Shown: piece by piece, positions 24,596 to 33,739 of the stretch
Position numbering within the stretch: position 1 is the stretch's first letter
Layout of the letters: every line of letters begins with the position of its first letter
Assembly: GCA_030386875.1 (NCBI GenBank)
Contig: CM059567.1
Span: forward strand, 84,065,130-84,129,129
Length of the DNA: 64,000 nucleotides
Direction: 5' to 3'
DNA from: Morinoia aosen
Lineage: Eukaryota > Arthropoda > Malacostraca > Amphipoda > Talitridae
Program-made: the position numbers and the translations under genes
The notes under the pieces: generated by a model
What the model saw: the letters and a program-made list of their open reading frames with translations, nothing else
Told to the model about the DNA's origin: nothing
Databases searched by the model: none

Positions 24596-26275
24596 CGTGC
24601 TCTTCAAAGTGTGGGTCGCGATCATTCAAAGGGGGTCGTGAAACGTAGGATCATACTTTTCTTATTTATGCAAAAATGTTTTTCAGAATAAAATTTATTA
24701 TTTTTTACGATTAATCATTAATAAATAACGATAAATCAAGTGATAGTTTCATTTTTAACCATGAAAAAACATGTATAAAGTAACTCACCAACTTAATAAA
24801 AATGCTAAGCCGGAATTCTATGTTTCTAACAAATTTGGAACTTGTTCCATCGCATGATGTCAAAATTTTGAAGACCACTGCTTTTGGTCTGTTGGAAAGC
24901 TCGCATTAAAGGAAAACTACCATCGCATGATGACTGTAGAACTATCATTGCAAAGATTGCAAAGTATACCTATTAACACGAGGAGTATACAACTTATAAG
25001 CACAGGAGAAGATTCACAACCCGTGCAAGAAAACCATGTCAATAATGCTCATAGCGAAGGTGTTTTCTCAGAATATCCTTAATCTTCCTTATTATTGAGC
25101 GATCAACGGACAAAATAGGAAAAATAATTAAGGAAAATTCCATTGACTGACACTGCAAGGAGCAGAAGAATTTTGAAAATAAGCGAAGACCAGTTTGAAC
25201 TTTTACTTGAAAGGATTAAAAATAGTTCAAAATTTCCAATTCAATTGGTCGAAACAACGGATATCACACACACGGCACAGTTATTCGCACACATAAGGTA
25301 TTGCTACAACAGCGATGATCATGAAGACTTACTCTTTTGCAGGCCGTTAGAAGGACATACGTCAGGTGAAGCAATATTTTAAAAAGTAGATGATGTGTTT
25401 TTAAACAATTTTTAAAGAAATGGGATTGAATTGGGATAACTGTGTTGGGGTGTGCGCCGATGGTGCTGCAGCAACGACAGGGAAGAATGTTGGTTTCGCC
25501 AATAAAGTCAGATCTGTATGCAATGAAGGTATGTATAACCTTCACTAATTGTATAATTAATCGCGATGTGCTAGAAACAAAAACATTAACGAAGAATTGT
25601 GTGCAGTGCTAAAAGTTTCAGTTAAATAGTTAATTATATCCAAACCCGTGCTCTTAATGCTCGGCTCTTTACAAATTTGTACAAAGAAATCGGTTCAGTT
25701 TTGAATTCCTGTTGCTTTACTCTGACATTCGATGGCTTTTATGAGGTCGGGCTTTAAAAAAACTGATCGCTCTAAAAAATGAAGTCATGCTATTTTGATC
25801 AGATAACGACTCAGATTTGGTAAAACATAACAAAACCGAAAATTGGCTTTTCAATATTTGTTATTTATCGAATATTTTTGACGAGCTTAATGATCTCAAT
25901 ATATCATTACAAGGTGAAAATACAAATGTTCGTATATTAACTTCAAAAATTCAAACTTTCCTAAAGGAAGAAAAAGTATGATTAATGAATGTAAAAAAAC
26001 CTATATGAGATGTTTCCAAGTATAGAAGAGTTCATCACAGAAAATGAACTAAATTTGAAATAATCAAACCAATTATAATTATTCACTTGTTAAGCCTAGG
26101 TCAAGATAAAAAAAATCTTCATGAATCCGACATGAGCCGATTTGATTGGATCCAAAATCCAATTGATTTGATTGTATTGTATTTCTCATTTTTTTAAAGT
26201 TAAAGCGGTCGTATATCAATAAAATCTTTTAAAGGAGGTCGCAGCGGATAAAATTTTGAAGACCATGCACTGCTC
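24596..26275 (+). mobile_element. hAT-type DNA transposon remnant
   Basis: The left end has TCTTCAAAGTGTGGGTCGCG (24601-24620) and the right end reads, in reverse complement, TGGTCTTCAAAATTTTATCC (26265-26246); such TTCAAAGTGTGGGTCGC termini are typical of ZBED5/FAM200-like hAT elements. A second copy of the right end (AAAATTTTGAAGACCACTGC, 24862-24881) lies only about 285 bp after the left end. So either a short non-autonomous copy (24596-24882) sits beside an older coding copy, or there was internal duplication. I found no 8-bp target duplication. Confidence 0.6.
25143..26010 (+). pseudogene. hAT transposase pseudogene, ZBED5/FAM200-like
   Basis: The first frame (25143-25382) encodes LKISEDQFELLLERIKNSS, then TTDITHTAQLFAHIRYCY and EDLLFCRPLEGHTSGEAIF. 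A shifted frame gives NWDNCVGVCADGAAATTGK (25431-25490). About 25810-25975 gives ENWLFNICYLSNIFDELND followed by LNISLQGENTNVRIL. These strings follow the order and spacing of the RNase H-like core of ZBED5/FAM200-type hAT proteins. At the first conserved Asp region the family DESTD is VETTD here, so the catalytic site looks lost. Several frameshifts and stops break it, so no functional protein is expected. No BED finger is visible upstream. Confidence 0.7.
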
Positions 26276-26301
26276 TAAGTCTGTCTGTACGAATGAAAAG
26301 A

Positions 26302-26470
26302 TAAAAAGAAAAACAGTTTATTTCCAATAAAGTATAACATGAAATTTTTGTATATTGGTTTTTAAAGCACCTTACCATTTACATCCTTAACTGATAATAA
26401 CACATTGGTATCGTAATACCCGAGTAAAATGTTAAATAAAAAAATGATTGACAGAAAAGCACAACAAAAA
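26302..26470. repeat. Dispersed 170-bp repeat, copy 1
   Basis: This segment, from AAAACAGTTTATTTCCAATA through CTGATAATAACACATTGGTA to GATTGACAG, recurs in direct orientation at 27424-27590 with scattered changes. Related pieces (ATACATGGTTATCGTGATACC and variants, 26651 and 26717) lie between them. It may be part of a transposon family, but no termini are evident. Confidence 0.65.
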
Positions 26471-27423
26471 TGAGTTCCCTTCCTTTCCTAATCTGATTTT
26501 GAGAGTGCATTTAAATATAAGTAACTAAGAGGACACAATTCTCGTAACGCTTAGTTGAAAAATGTGTTCGTTTGTGTGCATTTATATTCAAATAAAAGCA
26601 ATAATCGTGTTCAAATACCTTCACGTAGAGATCCTTCATTGTTATTCATACATGGTTATCGTGATACCCATGCTAACTGTTGAAACAAATTATTTGGGTC
26701 CTCAATTGCTATTCATACATGGTTATCGTTGTACCCAAGTCAATTGTCGAAACATGATTCGGAGAAAAGCACGAAAAAATGGGTTCCTCTTCGTTGCGGT
26801 AGTCGGATTTTGGTAATGAATTTAAGTACAAGTGACTAAGAAAACATAATTCATGTGACGTATTGCTGAAAACCCTCTCGTTAATGCGCACTCGTATTAA
26901 AATATGAGCATAAGAACATAAGAACTAGTGATACGAGCGTGAGGGATTGACGTTAGAAGGAAAATGGACATTGGGCAGATTTGATTTATTTTGTCAAGAA
27001 CTATGAGGTCGACAGTCGGGATTTGAGACAATTTTTCACACTGACGCATCATCTAGTATGCCAAGTGGTGAGCTCGGAAAGAATATAATATTCACTATAA
27101 CAAAACAAAAAACTATTATGATATTTCTTACTTACGCTAATAGTACTGGCGCAAAGAGTTCATTGGAGTCAAAGACACGAAAAGTATTGTTGAACAATGA
27201 TACCCGTAATATTTTCAACATAGGTGGAACCATACAAAAAGTGTATTTCCCAAAATAGTGTTGACATAATGTATTCCCAAGAGTAAGAAAGTAAGCGGAG
27301 TTACCACACAAAACTAACAAGAGGAATTTAAGACCAGAATAAGAAGATTAAAAAATAATGTTCTTTAAAGCTATGACATTCGTCGAATCCGTGGCCTTTT
27401 TAAAATGTTTTAAAAGAAAAAAA

Positions 27424-27590
27424 GAAAAAAGAAAAACAGTTTATTTCCAATAGAGTAAAAACATGAAATGTTGATACATTGGTTTTTAAAATACCTTAAC
27501 ATTAAAATCCTTAACTGATAATAACACATTGGTATCGTAATACCCTTGCAAGATGTTGAAACAAAAAATGATTGACAGTAAAGCACAGCA
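27424..27590. repeat. Dispersed 170-bp repeat, copy 2
   Basis: Direct copy of 26302-26470, about 1.1 kb downstream. It is followed by GCTCGCATTAAAGGAAAACT (27599-27618), which also occurs at 24899-24918 inside the hAT remnant, so this block may derive from a rearranged relative of that element. Confidence 0.65.
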
Positions 27591-29923
27591 CAGTGAAGCT
27601 CGCATTAAAGGAAAACTATCACACTCGTTATTTCCCCATGGAAATTGAATCACTTGGCAGCCGTTGCTGAAGCTCTTCGTTGACTAGAATAAATACCTAA
27701 GTGAATGTTTGTATATATATGTACATTAAAACAGTCCATGCAACATACACAAAGCATGGGTTTTATTCAGCCTAAAGTTTCCACGAAAGGAATTGTCAGA
27801 AGAATTAGAAGGAAAAAACCTGTACCCCTATTTATCTGTGCCTGTTGTAGATTTTGGCTTGTACGTGAGCGGCCATTTGGAAGAAATATTTGCCTCCAAT
27901 GGCACTCAAATGAATAAGATTTTAGCGCCTGGAAATTCTGTTGAAGAATGACCATTAGAGTAACTTACACAGACGAGCAGCTGCACTTCGTAGTCACAGT
28001 TTTCGTAAAATTCTTTTTATGAGTTTTAGTTAACTTGCCAAGAATGTTTTACATTACTCCCTGCCATAAGTTCAGCATTTCATTGAATCATGTTGCTCAC
28101 ACAAAACTTAAAATTTCATTTGAAGAATTATTTACAATCGATATAGAATTATCTTCAATCCAGCATTGTGTTCTGAATGCACACATATTTCAAACATATT
28201 TCAACGACTGAATTTTGCAGAAAGGCTGACTGAATGCCATTCGTGCAAAGGTGTGACTAATTTTTTTTTTTTGAGTGAGTGCATGTTCGTGAATGTCGTG
28301 CTGCGAACGTAGGCGAAACCTCCTATTTTGGGATGAAAACTGTGGAATGCAGCACGAAATTGTGCAAATTTTTCTCATAGAAGTGTACGTAAACGCTCCC
28401 AGCGTTGATCATCAAATTCGCAGCAATTATTGTTGAGCACGTTTCACGTCATGTAACAACCAAGATATCTGCTTAGTTGAAGGCATTTCAATTCACCTTC
28501 CCAAACGCCATATGAGTGAAATCAAATCATGTGCCATTTAATTCAGCTTGTTTTTAAAAGATTAAAATCGGAAATTTTCCTTCGTTATATACCATTTAGT
28601 TATGGAATAGTTTTTCATCAATACCAGGATCTGGCGATGGTTGGTGGTTTATTTACAGTAGAAAAATTTATTAAGCACGCTTTCAATACACTTGTGTTTT
28701 ATCTTTGTGGCGTACGTAGATTTCCACAAAGTTTCCGTTATGATATATTACTGCGTCCGACCAACGCCAGAATTGATATAGTTCAAAATTTTGTAATATT
28801 TTTGACGAGAGAGCAGGAAATTTTTTTATTGTATCACTTAATTTATAACATAACTCAAATAATTATTAAAGATAGAAAATTAATGGTAGAAAATAAATAT
28901 TCCATGGAGAATGCAGATGATATTACTTCAACGAAATTTTGTTGTATCATTTTCAAAATATAGAAATTAAATAACGAGTATATCTAACAAAATATTTTAA
29001 TTTAATCTAGTTTACAATAACTCTAATGAGTGATTTCAAATACGATTCAATAGAAGGGGGAGAAGAGTACACAATTTTTCGAATGTTCTGCCTTTTTGGT
29101 TTGATCTACGAGAAAAATACAAACAACTAAAGGTTTTTTCTTAAAAAGTCTTCACTTCATATATATACATAGATATATTCGAATATTTTTTTTCTTTGAA
29201 TTCAGAATACGGAAACGCTGTGTTTCAGCCTGATCGTTTAATTCTCGCTTCTACTGTCCGTGTCTTTCACAATATTTTTTTAGCGCAAACGGAGAATTTC
29301 TTTGTGCTTGTTTTCTCGGTATTTTAAATAGTTTTCCTTCAAATGATTTATTACGACAGGAATTTTTCGGAGTATGCTAGTTGCATAGTTTATATAAATA
29401 CATACATTTATATATATTTCCTAAGTGTAATACTTAAAAATATCGAAAATCATGAGCAGTTATTTCTTCACATTTGTCGCATTCAAAATTTAGCCTGTAA
29501 AGGCCATTACTTCGAAAATGTTATACATGTAAATTACATTGGCCTTGAAAACCATGGCCAATGGATGAGAAAATAGCGAGTGCTTCTGCGGTGGGAATCA
29601 TACATGCCGATCTGGCGAAGAGCCTAAGATTTATAGGCTAGTTAACTCATATTTTCCAAGTACAACGAGAAACGTATGAAATGAAAGCGCTTTTGATTTT
29701 TGCCAACAAATAAATGGAAATTGGTTGAAGCATAATTCCTGGAGAAAAGTTTTCAAATTGGTTGCAAAGTAGGGACTTCTGCTTTCGACCAGCATTTAAA
29801 TACATTTGATTGCAAATGACCAGTTTAAAGATGGATCTCGTGCAATTTCTAGTCCCATGTTTATGATGAAATTTACACAAGATCTTGAATATAAAGCTCT
29901 CAAATAAAAATTTTGATCTCTAG

Positions 29924-30086
29924 ATGAATATTCCGGGGCTGCTTGGCATCATCGTGTTCTACCTCGTCATCCTCGGCGTTGGCGTGTTCGCCGCATGGAG
30001 GAGACGGAACAAGGGCAGCAGCGCTGAGGAGGTCATGTTAGCTGGCCGCTCCATCGGCCCCATTGTAGGCATCCTCACAATGACAG
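29924..30086 (+). CDS. SLC5A7: High-affinity choline transporter, first coding exon
   Basis: The ATG directly follows a splice acceptor (tttgatctctag). The exon encodes 54 residues plus one base: a short extracellular N-terminus, the first transmembrane helix (LLGIIVFYLVILGVGVFAAW), a basic cytoplasmic loop (RRRNKGSS) and the start of TM2 (GRSIGPIVGILTMT). The whole run matches the N-terminus of animal CHT1/SLC5A7 proteins ([22 protein letters not shown] in human). CHT imports choline with sodium into cholinergic nerve endings and limits acetylcholine synthesis. The donor is gttggt, a weak but usable site. It ends in phase 1 and joins exon 31748 to restore the family motif [14 protein letters not shown]. 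Confidence 0.93.
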
Positions 30087-31747
30087 GTTGGTATACCTCT
30101 CCCATCGAGTTATAAATTTCAAGAATCGGTTTCATGATTAGATATACATAAATGCAAAGATTAGGGATGTATTCTCTTTTCATTAATCAATGCGCAAGTC
30201 GCCTTTCAAGTTCTGATGGTTTGAAACTTTTACCTTCTTCACCCCATCCAGAAAGTTACAAAGCCTTGAAGTGCAGTATTCAGCTGAAAACAAATCGGTT
30301 TTGGTTAACCAAACCCTAATTACTCGATAATGTTCAAAGTACGAAAAATTAATTTGGAATAAGGTTAGACTTCTGATGAACGATTATAATTAGGCTTTGG
30401 CGAGCGTGTAAGCAGAATCTCTTATGTCTCTAATTATGAGGAACTGTCATGGGTAAATGCAAAAGTTTGTTGAATGTCCTGTGAAGCCTTCCAGAAAGCT
30501 TCTGTCTTATAATAATTATTTTTTTAAATGTTGTATATTTTTGCTATACAGTACATGATGTTACAGGGTGAGAAACGCTGTGGAGGAATTTTGTCGATGC
30601 TTTACTTTGTGTTACCATACCGCACACCATCTGTAATTATACGCTCTGGAATTTCGTGCGCTGTTGCAGTTGACATTTAATTCTCATCGAGCTCCTCAAG
30701 CAGCACATATACAATAGCTACCATGATGCGCTTGAATATTCAACGATCTTTCATGCAAACGAAGTCGTGACGATTGGGATTTTTAGATCTTGAAATTTAG
30801 TTTCAATATTAATACATTCGAAACCACTACTTAAGTAGTGATGACTCTTAATAATTTTTTTGATGTAAAATTGTTATTGGTGTTGTTCTAACACTTTTTA
30901 TCCGTTAATTATTTTGAATACCATGAGTTTGTATCTATATTTATTACTTGTGCGATATTCAATATTCAACGATATTCAACGAAACATAAATAACTTCACA
31001 AAAAAAGATTGGACGCGACCGGCAGTGAGTGGAGGTTGGCTGAGCACGTGTGGCTGAGAGCCAAGTGCCGCTAAGGACAGGCTAGGGCCGCTCCTGCGTC
31101 CGAGGTTGAGGAGGCCAAGGCTCTACGCATCAAGAATTATACAAGCTCATTTTTACCATGACGCAAAGATTGGCTGCTTGTGGTTCAGTCTCCATTTGAG
31201 ACAGTATGAAACATGGTTAATTGGTCGTTTTATGTCGACAGAATTGAGCGAGCCATGCTCTGAAATAGGGAATTGAAAGTGTACTCGTTTGAATTTATAG
31301 GTTATGGTTTTTTCGATATTTACCATGAGCCGGTAATAATTACGAAGTCCAACACTAACCGAAGCGATTTAGTTTTTTCTGAACTTAGATAAGCAATTTC
31401 TTCAATATGTTTGAAAGACTAATCCTACTTAATGACCTACGTGTTTGTTTTCCTAACACGTAGAAAAACTAGGACAGTTTGGCCAACAGTCAATTTTTTG
31501 CGTGTCTGTCACTTCTGCCGTCACGAGAAATCATTGAAAAATTTTCAAAATTATTTTTTCAATATGTTCGAGCATAAATTAAAACAGCTTAATTATAGCA
31601 GAATTCAAGGTATTTGAGATAATATTTTTATATTTTTTCGAATGAATTTGTAGATGCCCATTTTGTAAATTGCAGCTCCTGAGCTAACCGGACCCTTGAA
31701 CAAAATGTTTCCACGCATTGCATATAAAATCATTCCGTGCTCCGCAG
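30087..31747 (+). other. SLC5A7: SLC5A7 intron
   Basis: A 1.66-kb intron. A GC-rich island at 31008-31130 (GGACGCGACCGGCAGTGAGTG onward) stands out and may be the 3' piece of a retroelement or SINE; I could not identify it. A second acceptor (aaattgcag, to 31675) lies 72 nt before the one used, see findings. Confidence 0.7.
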
Positions 31748-31855
31748 CCACATGGGTGGGGGGAGGCTACATCAACGGCTCAGCTGAAAAAGTGTTCGAC
31801 GTGGGCCTCATTTGGTGCCAGGCACCATTTGGCTACGCAATCTCCTTGAGCATAG
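31748..31855 (+). CDS. SLC5A7: High-affinity choline transporter, second coding exon
   Basis: This 108-nt exon completes Ala across the junction and encodes [17 protein letters not shown], then [19 protein letters not shown], ending in phase 1. The WVGGGYING motif is the hallmark of CHT1 within the SLC5 family and lies in the substrate-binding region of TM2; the QAPxGYSLSL-like segment begins TM3. It is almost colinear with vertebrate CHT1. The acceptor is gctccgcag and the donor G|gtgggt. The next coding exon is 30.1 kb downstream at 61953. Confidence 0.95.
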
Positions 31856-32563
31856 GTGGGTAGCCTGGTTTAGCGTAGTTTTCCTCATGCAGTCATGTTT
31901 GCTGTCGGTTCATACGTCGTTTCATCGATGAGAGACATTTTGCTGAGATAAATTAACTATACAAGTTTTCTGGCATTCTTATTAGTTTTCAGTTGCGTTG
32001 AATAAAAGACAGAAACAGAAAACCTTTTATGAGCGTTTTCTCACGGTTTGTCAAAATAACAATCCCAAGATGCTTAGAATACGTTTAGAATGAATACGCT
32101 TAGAAGCTTAAATCATTTCTCACTATACTTTTGCGTGCTGCCCTATTTTGCATCCTAAATACTATTTTTTCTTAAAAAAAGGTCATCAAAAACCATTACC
32201 TTGTTCATAAACCGAAGCAAGTGACAGGATTGTAACGTTACTAATTACCAGCGTGAGCTGAGTGTCTGCCCACCAGCAACTTCCATTTCTGTCTCTAGCG
32301 GTCAAAACGTAAAGGTGCGGTTCCACCGGTGTGCTGTACTGTGCCGCACACTGTACTGAACAAATGTATGCGCCGGTGGAACCGTATAAGCGAACGACAA
32401 CAATTTGTACGCGAACATTTGAGAAAAGTGCGCGCACATCTGCGAACATGTGTGCGCGTACTCAACTTCTTTGTGTACTCGCTCTGACGAACAGGATTAA
32501 TTTGTGCGCGCACTCAGTTGTGTTTCCGCTGCTAAAGGGGAAACATCTGTGTGTTCGCGAACA

Positions 32564-32910
32564 ATGGAGTGGACGAACGATAAAGTTATTAAGTTTATTC
32601 AGGCAGTTGAGGCGCGTCCAGTGCTCTGGGACACTTCTGCATCGAGTATAAAAACAAGAATATAAAGCATGATGCAACAACGGATTTGGGCAAAGAATTT
32701 TGTTGCGATTCAACTGAGGTAATGAGAAAATGGAAGATTATTCTTTCTCAGTACCGCAGAGAGCGCAAGAAAGTTGCTGAATCTAAAAGTTCAGGTTCTG
32801 GCGTAGGTGACATTTATAAGCCAAAGTGGTTCGCATTTGATTATCTCTTTTATTCAAGGAAGACACTGTCCCAACGTCACTGTCAATACAGAATGGCAAA
32901 TGAATCAGCA
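32564..32910 (+). pseudogene. MADF-domain DNA-binding protein, frameshifted
   Basis: From ATG 32564 the frame reads MEWTNDKVIKFIQAVEARPV, then LWDTSA, and hits a stop after a frame slip near 32636. The other frame continues EYKNKNIKHDATTDLGKEF, then STEVMRKWKIILSQYRRERK and KWFAFDYLFYSRKTL. This is the MADF signature: an acidic/aromatic first helix with L-W, a central W-K..R..YRRE segment and a final F-D-Y-L. MADF is a Myb/SANT-like trihelical DNA-binding fold. Lying between inverted repeats, it most likely belonged to the transposon rather than to the host. One frameshift is evident and no poly(A) signal or intron structure is clear. Confidence 0.75.
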
Positions 32911-33000
32911 GGTAAGACAATGTGCATGTATTATTTGCAATTTAATTATACAGTTATAAAATACTTATCAATATTTAGGATCACCTTTCCGTGCTGACTA

Positions 33001-33186
33001 CAGGGTGATATTTTACGTGACCAAAATTTGACCATATGTAAAAAATTGACAACTGGCGGCACATGACACGAGTCGCTCAACTCTCAAGTATACAGGACTT
33101 TTACGATTTTTGCCATTCATGTAAATCGTTTTACTTTGCGATTTTCTACCTATGGTTAAATTTTGGTCACAGAAAGAAACACCCTG
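33001..33186. mobile_element. MITE with CAGGGTG ends, nested in MADF element
   Basis: 186 bp flanked by TA on both sides (32999-33000 and 33187-33188). The ends form inverted repeats of about 36 bp sharing CAGGGTG and then GTGACCAAAATTT(G/A)ACCATA. TA duplication and CAGGGTG ends point to a Tc1/mariner-type non-autonomous element. The 1.87-kb transposon at 58701 shares only the outer CAGGGTGTTT. Confidence 0.85.
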
Positions 33187-33310
33187 TATAGTCACATTGC
33201 GAACACTTAAATGGTTTATTCAAATTATGCACGATATCAATATGTATCTTAATATATACAAGCATTCGTGAGGCTTCTTGAAGATAGTATTACACCCTGT
33301 ACTGTAATAA

Positions 33311-33465
33311 CTAGGGCTCGGATAGTTATGCAGTAAAACGATAGATGCCACTAAAAATTCTTCGTACCAAAAATTTAAAATGAAAAATTTGACTGTACTA
33401 ATCTATATTTTCTATAACACCTCGTGCGTTTAACTTAAATACCCGAGGTGTTATCCGAGCCCTAG
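33311..33465. mobile_element. 155-bp MITE with CTAGGGCTCGGATA ends
   Basis: CTAGGGCTCGGATA (33311-33324) is repeated inverted at 33452-33465. The interior is AT-rich and non-coding. No clear target duplication was found, so the superfamily is unknown; TIRs beginning TAGGG would suit hAT. It is the second MITE nested in the MADF element. Confidence 0.7.
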
Positions 33466-33739
33466 CAAACTGCATATTACAACACTGGCTGCAGCACACA
33501 GCACAACCTCTTCTTGTCCGTCCATTTTACTAACTAGATCACTGAAGGCAAACTGTGCGGTCTGTGCCTAACTTTTTGTACGCGCACAGGTCAGCACGTG
33601 TTGCACTGTTCGCGTACAAAAAGCTGCGCACATTATCCGGTGGACCTGGGGTGTTCTTTTTGTGCGCGCGCTGACGAAGTTCTGCACAAAAAGTGCGCAA
33701 CAAATTGTGCAGCACACGGTTTTGGTGGAACCGCACCTT

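Larger units (their letters stand above)
22759..29923 (+). other. SLC5A7: Inferred SLC5A7 5' UTR intron
   Basis: If the first exon at 22591-22758 is right, this is a 7.2-kb intron in the 5' UTR. It contains a hAT pseudogene (24.6-26.3 kb) and a repeated 170-bp unit. The 144-codon open frame at 28529-28963 is AT-driven, matches no family I know, and is likely chance. Confidence 0.45.
32312..33739 (+). mobile_element. MADF-carrying DNA transposon with terminal inverted repeats
   Basis: The left end AAGGTGCGGTTCCACC (32312-32327) is matched in reverse complement by GGTGGAACCGCACCTT (33724-33739), and both are flanked by TA. Subterminal regions (about 32400-32520 and 33560-33720) are rich in GTGCGCGC and TACGCGAAC strings in both orientations, likely transposase-binding repeats. 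The interior carries a broken MADF-domain gene. MADF or Myb-like partner proteins are typical of PIF/Harbinger elements, whose target duplications are TWA; here the flanks fit TA, or TAA/TTA. No DDE transposase is present, so this is a non-autonomous or eroded copy, with two smaller MITEs nested inside. Confidence 0.75.

Noticed and set aside
28529-28963. 144-codon open frame on the + strand
   Set aside because: Strongly AT-driven composition, no known domain, no splice or start context; likely chance.
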